Below, piece by piece: positions 17,210-25,936 of a DNA stretch of 46,191 nt. This DNA is from an uncultured Pelagibacteraceae bacterium. GTDB lineage: Bacteria > Pseudomonadota > Alphaproteobacteria > Pelagibacterales > Pelagibacteraceae. The position numbers and the translations under genes are program-made. The notes below the pieces were generated by a model, which saw only the letters and a list, made by a program, of their open reading frames with translations, ran no database searches and was not told the DNA's origin. Location: NCBI GenBank assembly GCA_902564785.1, contig CACFCI010000003.1:1-46191 (forward strand). The letters run 5' to 3'. Numbering within the stretch: position 1 is the stretch's first letter; every line of letters begins with the position of its first letter.

Positions 17210-18205
17210 TTGAGCAGGATAATTAAAAAAAATATCGAACAGTCTTTAAAGTTTGTTTATTCTGATAATGATTCTTTAAGTGTTATATTTCATGATAATA
17301 ATTTGTTAATTGGTGTTGTGGGAGAATTTAATAAAAACTTACAAGAATTAGAAAAAATTACAAATTGTAGTTTATATTCGAGGGGAAATTCAATTTTAAT
17401 TAAATCAACACCTGAAAAAAATGAAAAAATTAAAAACGCTATTCAATTTTTAGCCAATCAATTTATAAACAATGGAAGTATAGAGAATAAAGATATACTT
17501 TCATCAGTTGATAACTTTATGATTAATGAAAAAGTAAAAAATAATAATGTTACAGATATTATTAAAACTCCGAAAAAATCTATAATTCCTAGATCTGAAA
17601 AACAAAAAAGTTATGTGAGAGCTTTAAGGGAGAGTGATATTATAATTTCAGCTGGACCAGCAGGAACAGGGAAAACTTTTTTGGCAGTAGCTGTAGGATT
17701 GACTATGCTTTTAGAAAAAAAGATTGAGCGAATAATTCTTTCTAGACCAGCAGTAGAAGCTGGAGAACGTTTGGGATTTTTACCAGGTGATATGAAGGAA
17801 AAAGTAGATCCTTATCTTAGACCTTTATATGATTCCTTATATGACCTTTTTGACTTTGAAAAAATACAGAGAATGATTGAAATTGGAGATATAGAGATTG
17901 CACCATTAGCATTTATGAGAGGTAGAACTCTTAAAAATTCTTTTGCAATTTTAGATGAGGCACAAAATGCTACAGATACACAAATCAAAATGTTTTTAAC
18001 TCGTATTGGAGAAAATTCAAAAATAGTAGTCAATGGAGACCCTTCTCAAATTGATTTACCAAATAAAACTATGTCAGGATTAGTCCGATCAAAGGAGTTA
18101 CTTGGACATTTAAAAGAAATATCCATAGTAGATTTTGATCACTCAGATGTAGTTAGACATCCACTTGTTTCTAAAATAGTTAAAGCATACTCAAATAATG
18201 ATTAG
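17210..18205 (+). CDS. ybeZ: PhoH-like ATPase (PhoL/YbeZ)
   Basis: 331-aa P-loop protein of the PhoH family, linked to RNA metabolism and ribosome quality together with YbeY. The ATPase domain begins about residue 125. Walker A is AGPAGTGKTFLAVAVG, the tract LSRPAVEAGERLGFLPGDM is the family hallmark, and Walker B is FAILDEAQNATDTQ. The N-terminal ~100 residues form a KH-like region. The start codon is TTG, 3 bp after miaB. It overlaps ybeY by 8 bp, consistent with the conserved phoH-ybeY functional pair. Confidence 0.95.
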   Translation: MSRIIKKNIEQSLKFVYSDNDSLSVIFHDNNLLIGVVGEFNKNLQELEKITNCSLYSRGNSILIKSTPEKNEKIKNAIQFLANQFINNGSIENKDILSSVDNFMINEKVKNNNVTDIIKTPKKSIIPRSEKQKSYVRALRESDIIISAGPAGTGKTFLAVAVGLTMLLEKKIERIILSRPAVEAGERLGFLPGDMKEKVDPYLRPLYDSLYDLFDFEKIQRMIEIGDIEIAPLAFMRGRTLKNSFAILDEAQNATDTQIKMFLTRIGENSKIVVNGDPSQIDLPNKTMSGLVRSKELLGHLKEISIVDFDHSDVVRHPLVSKIVKAYSNND

Positions 18206-18659
18206 TGTTAATGTCTTCTCTGAGGAGAAGGCTTGGTCAAAAAGGCTAAAAAATAGGGATATTTTTTTTAAAAAAATATGCAAAGCTTTTCCAAAAAAAT
18301 ATAAGTTTTTGAATAAAAAAGTAACCTTAACGCTATTACTTTCAAATAATAAGAATATTAAAAAATTAAATAAGGTTTTTAGAAAGAAAAATAAATCCAC
18401 AGATATTTTATCCTTTCCATTAGATAAAAAAATAAAAATTTCAAAAACTACTTATCTGGGAGATATTATCATCAGCTATAATTATCTAGATAAACCTAGA
18501 TCACAAGATTCAAAATCTTTTAAGGAAAAAGTAATTAAAATATTTATACATGGTTTTCTTCATCTTTTAGGTTTTGATCATAAAAAAAATAAAGATTATT
18601 CTAAAATGTTAAGAGAGGAAAATCTTTTATTTAAATCTGTACAATCAAAAATAAATTAA
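18198..18659 (+). CDS. ybeY: Endoribonuclease YbeY (16S rRNA maturation)
   Basis: 153-aa metalloprotein needed for 16S rRNA 3'-end processing and 70S quality control. The zinc-binding motif is intact: FIHGFLHLLGFDHKK (H-G-x-L-H-L-x-G-x-D-H). Upstream STDILSFPLD corresponds to the family's STDVLSFP motif, and LGDIIISYNY is also conserved. Starts inside the end of the PhoH-like gene (8-bp overlap). corC, the Mg/Co efflux-type gene normally next, is missing; lnt follows after 1 bp. Confidence 0.95.
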   Translation: MISVNVFSEEKAWSKRLKNRDIFFKKICKAFPKKYKFLNKKVTLTLLLSNNKNIKKLNKVFRKKNKSTDILSFPLDKKIKISKTTYLGDIIISYNYLDKPRSQDSKSFKEKVIKIFIHGFLHLLGFDHKKNKDYSKMLREENLLFKSVQSKIN

Positions 18660-18660
18660 A

Positions 18661-20205
18661 TTGAAAAGAAAATTTTATATTGAATTGATTTTTTTAATTT
18701 TATTAGGAGCACTTACTTCCTTAAGCTTGCCTCCTTTTAATTATATTATAATAAATTTTTTAACTTTCAGTTTGTTCTTTATTTTTTTAATAAAAAAAAT
18801 TGAGCTTTATAAAAATAAAAAATTATTTTTCTTTTACGGTTGGTTATTTGGGTTTGGTTATTTTGTAAGTAATCTATATTGGATTTCAATCTCATTAACT
18901 TTTGATGAAAATTTTAAATTTTTAATTCCTTTTACAGTAGTCTTGGTACCAAGTTTCTTAGCTTTGTTTTATGGTTTAATTCCTTATTTATTGATAATTT
19001 TAAAACCAAAAAAAATTTTAAGTTCATTTTTTCTTTTTTCTCTAATATTTGGAATAGTAGAATTTATTAGGGGATCAATACTTACAGGTTTTCCTTGGAA
19101 TTTAATAGCTTATAGTTTTTCTAATCAACCTGAAATTTTAAGTATTACATCAATTATAGGCACTTATAGTTTTAATCTTTTTTGTATTTCGCTATTTACA
19201 AGCCCTTCTATATTTATTCTAAGAGACAACAAAAAAGAGATAAGTATTTGTATTGCATTTTTTATAACAACAATCTCTTTTTACGTTTTTGGTTCACAAA
19301 ATTTAGAAAAGTTTAAAAATGAACAAACAGAAAAACTGGATTATAAAATAAGAATTTTAAATTCAAATATAAATATAGACAGATTTTATGAAAATATTGA
19401 TCCAGTTTCGGTAATTGAAGAACTAATTGAAATCAGTTCACCCAAAAAAAAAGAAAAAGTAATTTTTATTTGGCCAGAGGGCATAATTCCAGGTATTTCA
19501 CAAGATCAATTAAAAGACTATAAATGGTTATTTAAAGACAAATTTGACGAAAATCATTTACTAGCAATTGGAATTAATAGTAAGAAAAAAGAAAAACAGA
19601 ATGTTAGGTATTTTAATTCGTTATCTATTTTTGATCACAACCTTAATACAGTAAATTCATATAAAAAAATTAATCTTGTTCCTTTTGGTGAATTTTTGCC
19701 TTTTGAAAATGTATTAAAAAGTATTGGCTTAAAAACAATTACTAATGAATACCAGTCATATTCAAAAGGAGAAGAAAGAAATATAATTGATCTGAAATAT
19801 AATAATTTGTCGGTAAAAATATTACCTCTTATTTGTTATGAAATAATTTATTCAGGTAAAATTTTCACAAACAGTAACTTTGATTATATTGTAAATATTT
19901 CTGAAGATGGTTGGTTTGGTAAATCAATTGGTCCAGAACAACATTTTACCCACAGTATTTTTAGAGCTATAGAGAGTGGAAAATATGTTTTAAGGTCTGC
20001 AAATAATGGGGCAACAGCAATCATTAATCCCATGGGAATTATTGAGCAAAAAGTTGATAAAAATAAATCAGGCTACATAGATTTAAGTGAGTCAAGAAAA
20101 ATAGAGACGACTCTATTTGCAAAATTTGGAAATAAAATTTTTGGATTTATAATTTTGTTGTATATTTTTTTAATATTTTCATTTAAGAAACTTAGAAATG
20201 AGTAA
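18661..20205 (+). CDS. lnt: Apolipoprotein N-acyltransferase
   Basis: Inner-membrane enzyme adding the third acyl chain to lipoproteins, 514 aa. The N-terminal ~200 residues form about six membrane helices ([20 protein letters not shown]...), including the conserved [11 protein letters not shown]. The nitrilase-like periplasmic domain has the triad: Glu in [10 protein letters not shown], Lys in [17 protein letters not shown], and Cys in [14 protein letters not shown]-terminal membrane helix ends the protein. Start codon is TTG, 1 bp after ybeY. It overlaps metK by 8 bp. It would act on the lipoproteins at 6926 and 45106 in this window. Confidence 0.95.
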   Translation: MKRKFYIELIFLILLGALTSLSLPPFNYIIINFLTFSLFFIFLIKKIELYKNKKLFFFYGWLFGFGYFVSNLYWISISLTFDENFKFLIPFTVVLVPSFLALFYGLIPYLLIILKPKKILSSFFLFSLIFGIVEFIRGSILTGFPWNLIAYSFSNQPEILSITSIIGTYSFNLFCISLFTSPSIFILRDNKKEISICIAFFITTISFYVFGSQNLEKFKNEQTEKLDYKIRILNSNINIDRFYENIDPVSVIEELIEISSPKKKEKVIFIWPEGIIPGISQDQLKDYKWLFKDKFDENHLLAIGINSKKKEKQNVRYFNSLSIFDHNLNTVNSYKKINLVPFGEFLPFENVLKSIGLKTITNEYQSYSKGEERNIIDLKYNNLSVKILPLICYEIIYSGKIFTNSNFDYIVNISEDGWFGKSIGPEQHFTHSIFRAIESGKYVLRSANNGATAIINPMGIIEQKVDKNKSGYIDLSESRKIETTLFAKFGNKIFGFIILLYIFLIFSFKKLRNE

Positions 20206-21367
20206 TTTAAAAAACTATCTATTCACAAGCGAGTCTGTCTCTGAAGGCCATCCGGATAAAGTATCTGATAGGATTTCAGATATGGTTGTTGATAGTTTTA
20301 TTTCTGAAGATCCATATTCTAGAGTTGCTTGCGAAACATTAACTACTACGAACAAAGTTGTCTTAGCTGGTGAAGTAAGAGGACCCGAGATTAAAAAAGA
20401 TGAATTAATTGAAAAAGTAAGAAATTGTATAAAAGATATTGGTTATGACCAAGAAGGATTTACCTGGAAAGAAGCAACAAACATTGAAAGTCATTTACAT
20501 TCGCAATCAGCTGATATTGCTATGGGTGTAGATTCATCTGGCAATAAAGATGAAGGAGCTGGAGATCAAGGTATTATGTTTGGATACGCATGTAATGAAA
20601 CAGATGTTTTAATGCCAGCGCCTATACATTATTCTCATAAAATTCTAAGATTAATGGCTGAAGATAGAAAATCTGGAAAATTAAAAAATATTGAACCAGA
20701 TTCAAAAAGTCAGGTAACATTCGAGTATGTCAATGGAAAACCTTCAAAAGTAAAATCGGTAGTTATCTCTTCACAACATTCGCCAGATGTTAATCAATCG
20801 CAAGTTAGAGATTTATTAAGACCTTATATGTTAAAATCTATTCCAAAAAATTTTATTGAAGGTTTTGACGAAAATGAATTTTATGTAAATCCAACAGGCA
20901 ATTTTGTAATTGGTGGTCCAGATGGAGATTGTGGCCTTACAGGTAGAAAAATTATTGTTGATACATATGGTGGAGCTGCACCACATGGAGGAGGAGCTTT
21001 TTCAGGAAAAGATCCAACTAAAGTTGATAGATCAGCAGCTTATGCAGCAAGGTATATTGCTAAAAATATTGTTGGTTCTAAAATTGCTGAAAAATGTTTA
21101 ATTCAATTAGCTTATGCAATTGGTGTATCAAAACCATTATCCATTTATGTCGATTTATTTGATAATGATATAGATAAAAATAAATTTGTTTTAGAAAAAA
21201 TTAAAGAAAATTTTGATTTGAGTCCTAGAGGTATCAGAGAAATGTTAAATTTAAATAAACCAATATATGAAAAAACTGCTGCCTATGGACATTTTGGTAG
21301 AGCACCAGAGGAAAATGGCTCATTTTCATGGGAAAAAACAAATAAAACTAATGTTTTTTCTAAATAG
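20198..21367 (+). CDS. metK: S-adenosylmethionine synthetase
   Basis: Makes SAM from methionine and ATP. 389 aa, full length. Signatures are [20 protein letters not shown] at the N-terminus, [12 protein letters not shown] (hexapeptide region), and [19 protein letters not shown] (P-loop-like motif). It supplies SAM to MiaB, RsmI and UbiE encoded nearby. The start overlaps lnt by 8 bp, leaving no room for a SAM riboswitch. trmB and rimP, normally downstream in alphaproteobacteria, are absent; a terminator hairpin and nusA follow. Confidence 0.99.
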   Translation: MSNLKNYLFTSESVSEGHPDKVSDRISDMVVDSFISEDPYSRVACETLTTTNKVVLAGEVRGPEIKKDELIEKVRNCIKDIGYDQEGFTWKEATNIESHLHSQSADIAMGVDSSGNKDEGAGDQGIMFGYACNETDVLMPAPIHYSHKILRLMAEDRKSGKLKNIEPDSKSQVTFEYVNGKPSKVKSVVISSQHSPDVNQSQVRDLLRPYMLKSIPKNFIEGFDENEFYVNPTGNFVIGGPDGDCGLTGRKIIVDTYGGAAPHGGGAFSGKDPTKVDRSAAYAARYIAKNIVGSKIAEKCLIQLAYAIGVSKPLSIYVDLFDNDIDKNKFVLEKIKENFDLSPRGIREMLNLNKPIYEKTAAYGHFGRAPEENGSFSWEKTNKTNVFSK

Positions 21368-21424
21368 TTTCAGTTGAATTAAAAAAAAACTTTACTATAT
21401 TGCATTTACATTATTGAATTTCAC

Positions 21425-21451
21425 AAAATGGGCTTCAGCCCATTTTTTTTT
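21425..21451 (+). terminator. Intrinsic terminator between metK and nusA (possible nusA attenuator)
   Basis: AAAATGGGC (21425-21433), loop TTCA, then GCCCATTTT (21438-21446) form a perfect 9-bp stem running into nine T residues (21443-21451). This is a textbook Rho-independent terminator. The nusA Shine-Dalgarno (GGAG) starts at the very next base and the ATG is at 21467, so no promoter fits between hairpin and gene. Confidence 0.85.
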
Positions 21452-21466
21452 GGAGTAAATAAAATT

Positions 21467-23020
21467 ATGTTAAACAAAAGAGCAGATAAACTCGAATTAT
21501 TAAGAATTGCTGAAGCTGTCGCATTAGAAAAATCTATTGATAAAGAACTAATTATAAGTTCCATGGAAACAGGTATTGCTAAAGCTGCAAAATCAAAGTT
21601 TGGACAGGAAAATGAAATTAAAGTCTCTATTAATAGAGACAATGGAGATATTGAACTTTTTAGAAAATTAGTGATCGCTGAAAATCCTGAAAATACAAAT
21701 ACTGAGATAAATTTAGAAGATGCAATTAATTTAAATGAGTTAAATAAAGATAAATCTATTGGCGACGAGGTATTACAACCACTTCCTTCATTTGATTTTG
21801 GAAGAATAGCAGCACAAACAGCAAAACAGGTAATTAGTTTTAATGTAAGAGAAGCTGAAAGAGAAAGACAATTTAATGATTTTATTGACAAGAAAGACAC
21901 AATTTTAAGTGGGATTGTTAAAAGATTAGAATTTGGAAATGTAATCGTTGATCTAGGAAGGACCGAAGCAATAATTCAAAAAAATGAATTGATCCCTCGT
22001 GAAAATATTAAAGCAGGTGATCGTATAAAAGCTTACTGTTATGATGTAAGAAGAGAACCTAGAGGACAACAAATATTTTTATCTAGAGCTCATCCTAAAT
22101 TTATGGAAAAACTTTTTGTTCAAGAAGTTCCAGAAATTTATGATGGATTAATAGAAATTAAATCTTCTTCAAGAGACCCTGGAAGTAGAGCTAAAATATG
22201 TGTGAAAGCAGTTGATACATCACTAGATCCAGTCGGTGCTTGTGTAGGTATGAGAGGCTCTAGAGTTCAAGCTGTTGTAAATGAACTTCAAGGAGAGAAA
22301 ATTGATATAGTTAATTGGTCAGAAGATCCTGCTATTTTGGTTTCAAATGCGTTATCCCCAGCTGAAGTACAAAGAGTTAATGTTGATAGTGAAAGAAAAA
22401 AACTTGATGTAATTCTAACCGAAGAAAATCTAAGTAAAGCAATTGGGAGAAGAGGTCAAAACGTTAGACTTGCAACGAAACTCTTAAATTATGAAATTAA
22501 TATAATGACAGATGCAGAGGACTCTGAAAGAAGACAATTAGAATTTAAAGAAAAAACAGAGAACTTTGTAAAAAATTTAGAATTAGACGAAACTCTAGGT
22601 CAATTGCTTGTTGCTGAAGGTTTTTCAACTATTGACGACATTAAAGATAGTTCAGCTGAAAATTTGATGAAGATTGAAGGTATAGAGGAAGAAACTGCTA
22701 AAGCATTGATTGAAAGAGCTAAAGAGTTTTATGAAAAAGACCAGGAAGATATTTCTCAGAGAATAAAAGAATTAGGTCTTGAAGATGCCTTGATCAATTT
22801 AAAGGGATTAACTCCAGGAATGTTAGTTACATTGGGTGAACAAAAAATTCTAAGTTTACAGGATTTTGCAGACTTAGCATCTGATGAATTAACTGGTGGT
22901 TATGACGTAGTTAAAGGTGAGAGAGTAAAAATTCAAGGTTATCTTGAAGATTTTGCTTTATCTAAAGAAGAAGCAGATGAACTAATTATGTCTGCAAGAA
23001 ACATTGTTTATAAAGATTGA
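21467..23020 (+). CDS. nusA: Transcription termination/antitermination factor NusA
   Basis: RNA polymerase-binding factor controlling pausing, termination and antitermination. From the ATG at 21467 (MLNKRADKLELLRIAEAVA) it is 517 aa. Order of domains: N-terminal polymerase-binding domain (1-~125), S1 (about 130-195, ILSGIVKRLEFGNVIVDLG), two KH domains (VGACVGMRGSRVQAVVNEL; LSKAIGRRGQNVRLATKL), and C-terminal acidic helix-hairpin-helix repeats (from about 360). A longer frame starting at 21428 lies within the terminator hairpin and is not credible. The usual partners rimP (before) and ylxR (after) are absent; infB follows after 10 bp. Confidence 0.97.
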   Translation: MLNKRADKLELLRIAEAVALEKSIDKELIISSMETGIAKAAKSKFGQENEIKVSINRDNGDIELFRKLVIAENPENTNTEINLEDAINLNELNKDKSIGDEVLQPLPSFDFGRIAAQTAKQVISFNVREAERERQFNDFIDKKDTILSGIVKRLEFGNVIVDLGRTEAIIQKNELIPRENIKAGDRIKAYCYDVRREPRGQQIFLSRAHPKFMEKLFVQEVPEIYDGLIEIKSSSRDPGSRAKICVKAVDTSLDPVGACVGMRGSRVQAVVNELQGEKIDIVNWSEDPAILVSNALSPAEVQRVNVDSERKKLDVILTEENLSKAIGRRGQNVRLATKLLNYEINIMTDAEDSERRQLEFKEKTENFVKNLELDETLGQLLVAEGFSTIDDIKDSSAENLMKIEGIEEETAKALIERAKEFYEKDQEDISQRIKELGLEDALINLKGLTPGMLVTLGEQKILSLQDFADLASDELTGGYDVVKGERVKIQGYLEDFALSKEEADELIMSARNIVYKD

Positions 23021-23030
23021 GTGATGAAGT

Positions 23031-25250
23031 ATGGAGAAAAAAACAAAATTAACAATTTCAGGCTCAGCCAAAAAATCAATCAAGAATATTGAGATTGCTA
23101 AATCTCAAGGAAAAAATTCTGTAGTTATTGAAAAACAAACTGGAAAATTCTCTAGTAGAGGTGGATCTTTTAGATCTAGCACGAATAAGCCAAGAGCAAC
23201 CCCAACCTTCAACAGAGGAACTCCTTTAAAACCCTCATTCAATCCTAAATCACCACCTATAACAAACGATTTTGAGAAGAGAAAACTGGCAGAGCAGAGG
23301 GCCACTAAAAGACTTAAAGGAGATGGTGAAAGCAAAGATAGAAAGACTTTAAAAGCAGGGACAAAGAAGAGAGAATTAAAGTTAACTGTATCAAGAGCAT
23401 TAAGTGATGAGATTGATGCAAAACAAAGAAGCTTAGCATCAGTTAAGAGAGCAAGACAAAAAGAAATTAAAAATGCTTCAAAAGATGTTTCTCAAGAAAA
23501 TTTAAAACCAATTAAAAGAGATATTAATATTCCTGAAGCAATCACAGTAAGAGAACTGGCAAACAGAATGGCTGAACAATCAAGCAATGTAATTAAGCAT
23601 TTATTTGGCATGGGCGTTACTGTGACTATTAATCAAACATTAGCTGCAGATACTGCAGAATATTTAGTTAAAGAATTTGGTCATAATCCGATTAGAGAAG
23701 AAAAAGCAGAAGAAATAATTAAAAAAATAAAAGCTTCAAGAACTGAAAATTTAAAAAATCGACCACCAATAGTCACCGTCATGGGTCATGTAGATCATGG
23801 TAAGACCTCAGTACTAGATGTACTTAGAAGCGCAAATGTAGTTTCAGGAGAATTTGGAGGAATAACCCAACATATTGGAGCTTATCAAATTGAAAGCCAA
23901 GATAATAAACTAACATTTATTGATACGCCGGGCCATGCTGCTTTTACAGAGATGAGAGCAAGAGGATCAAAATTAACAGATGTGGTTGTATTAGTGGTTG
24001 CTGCAGATGATGGAGTTAAACCTCAAACTATTGAGTCTATTAAACATGCTAAAGCTGCAAATGTTCCAATAGTTGTTGCAATAAATAAATGTGATTTACC
24101 TGAGGCAGATCCACAGAAAATTAAAAATCAATTATTAGAACATGAACTAATTGCAGAAGATTTATCTGGAGATACTTTAATGGTTGAAATTTCAACAAAA
24201 ACAAAACAAAACTTAGATAAATTAGTTGAAGCTATAATTCTACAAGCTGAAATTTTAGATCTTAAAACAGACTATGAGTCTAAAGCCACAGGTATAGTTT
24301 TAGAGTCAAAAATTGATGTTGGTAGAGGCCCAGTTGCGAACATAATTGTAACCATTGGAACACTTAAAAGAGGTGACTTTTTTGTAAGTGGTTTAAAATG
24401 GGGAAAAGTTAGAGCTATTATTAATGACAAAGGTCAAAATATTAGTGAGGCTTTACCTTCAACTCCAGTTGAGATTTTAGGAATAAATGGCGCAGCAAAA
24501 GCTGGAGATGATTTTATTGTTCTTGATACAGAAAAAGAAGCAAAGACGTTAAGCGAAAACAGAGCTCAAGAAAGTAAGGATGGAAAAAATCCATTGACGT
24601 TTGCTACTCAAGACTCAGCTTTCTCAGATAAATCTACAGAAGAATTAAATTTAATTATTAAATCTGATGTTCATGGATCATCAGAAGCAATTAAAAATGC
24701 AATTAGTCAAATAAAACATGATGAAGTCAAACCTAAAATAATTTTAGCAGATATTGGAATGGTAACTGAGACAGATGTTACATTAGCGAAAGCTTCAAAT
24801 GCAGTATTAATTGCTTTCAATGTTAAACCAAGTAAAGAAGCAAAAAAACTTGCTGAAAATGAGAAGATAAAAATATCTTCATATAATATTATTTATGAAG
24901 TTCTAGACTATATAAAACAAAGAATGTCAGGATTATTGGCACCCGATGTTCAAGAAAAAATTACTGGTACCGCACAAATTTTAGAAATATTTAAAGTTTC
25001 AGGTGCTGGAAAAGTTGCTGGTTCAAAAGTTACGGAGGGAGAAATTAATAGTACTTCAGATGTAAGAATAATTAGAGACGGTACTATTATTTATACCGGA
25101 AAAGTTTCAACAATATTTAGAGAAAAAAACCAAGTAAAACAGGTAAGTGATGGTCAGGAATGTGGAATTACTGTTAAAGATTATATGGATTTCCAAAAAA
25201 ATGACATAATAGAGGCTTTTAGTGTTACATCTACTGAGAGGTCAATTTAA
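23031..25250 (+). CDS. infB: Translation initiation factor IF-2
   Basis: GTPase that places initiator tRNA on the 30S subunit. 739 aa, compact compared with the roughly 850-950 aa of many proteobacterial IF-2 proteins, because the basic, low-complexity N-terminal part is short (about 230 residues). Nucleotide-binding motifs: GHVDHGKTS (G1, about residue 252), [15 protein letters not shown] (G3), and NKCDLPEAD (G4). Beta-barrel domain II and the C-terminal fMet-tRNA-binding domain ([16 protein letters not shown]) are complete. Stop and next start overlap as TAATG, coupling it to rbfA. Confidence 0.98.
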   Translation: MEKKTKLTISGSAKKSIKNIEIAKSQGKNSVVIEKQTGKFSSRGGSFRSSTNKPRATPTFNRGTPLKPSFNPKSPPITNDFEKRKLAEQRATKRLKGDGESKDRKTLKAGTKKRELKLTVSRALSDEIDAKQRSLASVKRARQKEIKNASKDVSQENLKPIKRDINIPEAITVRELANRMAEQSSNVIKHLFGMGVTVTINQTLAADTAEYLVKEFGHNPIREEKAEEIIKKIKASRTENLKNRPPIVTVMGHVDHGKTSVLDVLRSANVVSGEFGGITQHIGAYQIESQDNKLTFIDTPGHAAFTEMRARGSKLTDVVVLVVAADDGVKPQTIESIKHAKAANVPIVVAINKCDLPEADPQKIKNQLLEHELIAEDLSGDTLMVEISTKTKQNLDKLVEAIILQAEILDLKTDYESKATGIVLESKIDVGRGPVANIIVTIGTLKRGDFFVSGLKWGKVRAIINDKGQNISEALPSTPVEILGINGAAKAGDDFIVLDTEKEAKTLSENRAQESKDGKNPLTFATQDSAFSDKSTEELNLIIKSDVHGSSEAIKNAISQIKHDEVKPKIILADIGMVTETDVTLAKASNAVLIAFNVKPSKEAKKLAENEKIKISSYNIIYEVLDYIKQRMSGLLAPDVQEKITGTAQILEIFKVSGAGKVAGSKVTEGEINSTSDVRIIRDGTIIYTGKVSTIFREKNQVKQVSDGQECGITVKDYMDFQKNDIIEAFSVTSTERSI

Positions 25251-25618
25251 TGGCAGATAGAATAGGAAAACCAGTATCTCAAAGACAGCTTAGAGTAGGA
25301 GAAATGATTAAGCAGTCTTTAAGCATGATTTTTATAAGAAATGAGGCTAAGGTGCCGAATTTAGAAACTAATACTATTACAGTTACTGAGGTTAGAATGA
25401 GTCCAGATTTAAAAATTGCTAAAGCATATGTACTTCCATTAGGTGGAAAAAATGCTGAGGAAACGATTGATATTTTAAAAGAATACTCATTTTTAATTAG
25501 AAAAATTTTATCACAAAAAGTGGTTATGAAATTTTTACCAAAATTACTTTTTAGAAAAGATGAATCTTTTGAGTATGCGGAAAAAATAGAAAACTTAATA
25601 AAACAAACAAATAAATAG
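25250..25618 (+). CDS. rbfA: Ribosome-binding factor A
   Basis: 122-aa KH-fold factor for 30S subunit maturation and 16S rRNA 5'-end processing. The N-terminus SQRQLRVGEMIKQSLSMI and the central VTVTEVRMSPDLKIAKAYV-like stretch are typical, as is the C-terminal PKLLFRKDESFEYAEKIENL. Its ATG shares the final A of the infB TAA stop. truB, usually next in proteobacteria, is missing; rpsO follows after 12 bp. Confidence 0.95.
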   Translation: MADRIGKPVSQRQLRVGEMIKQSLSMIFIRNEAKVPNLETNTITVTEVRMSPDLKIAKAYVLPLGGKNAEETIDILKEYSFLIRKILSQKVVMKFLPKLLFRKDESFEYAEKIENLIKQTNK

Positions 25619-25630
25619 GAAGAAAGAGGC

Positions 25631-25879
25631 ATGAATAAAAAGGCACAAGAATTAGCAATACACGATAAAGATACTGGATCTTCCGAGATTCAGATTGCGT
25701 TGCTAACAGAGAAAATTGAAACTCTCTCTAAACATATTAAGCAATTCAAAAAGGATAAACATTCATCTGTTGGATTGTTGAGAGCGGTAAATAGAAGAAA
25801 GAAGTTGTTAGAATACCTAAAGAAAAATAAAATGGATTCTTACAAAAATGTACTGTCGAAATTGAATTTAAGAAAATAG
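25631..25879 (+). CDS. rpsO: 30S ribosomal protein S15
   Basis: 82-aa primary 16S rRNA-binding protein. Conserved tracts are DTGSSEIQIALLTEKIETLS, HSSVGLLRAVNRRKKLLEYL and the C-terminal YKNVLSKLNLRK. At about 88 aa the E. coli protein has a longer N-terminus; here roughly six residues of the first helix are absent. A purine-rich Shine-Dalgarno (AAGAAAGAGG) precedes the ATG, supporting this start. Followed by a peculiar purine-rich gap before pnp. Confidence 0.97.
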   Translation: MNKKAQELAIHDKDTGSSEIQIALLTEKIETLSKHIKQFKKDKHSSVGLLRAVNRRKKLLEYLKKNKMDSYKNVLSKLNLRK

Positions 25880-25936
25880 AAGTCAAGATAGATAGAACGG
25901 AATGGAACGAAACGAACGAAACGAAATGGAAATGAA
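25880..25936 (+). repeat. Purine-rich low-complexity leader between rpsO and pnp
   Basis: Fifty-seven bases made almost only of A and G, with repeated ACGAA and AATGGAA/AATGAA-like units and about 12 pyrimidines by my count. It differs from the AT-rich spacers elsewhere in the window and cannot form a strong hairpin with itself. In enterobacteria this spacer holds the RNase III/PNPase autoregulation hairpin; that is not seen here. Confidence 0.6.

Noticed and set aside
20100..20200. SAM riboswitch controlling metK
   Set aside because: metK starts 8 bp inside lnt, leaving no untranslated leader, and no pseudoknot-like GC-rich structure is seen.
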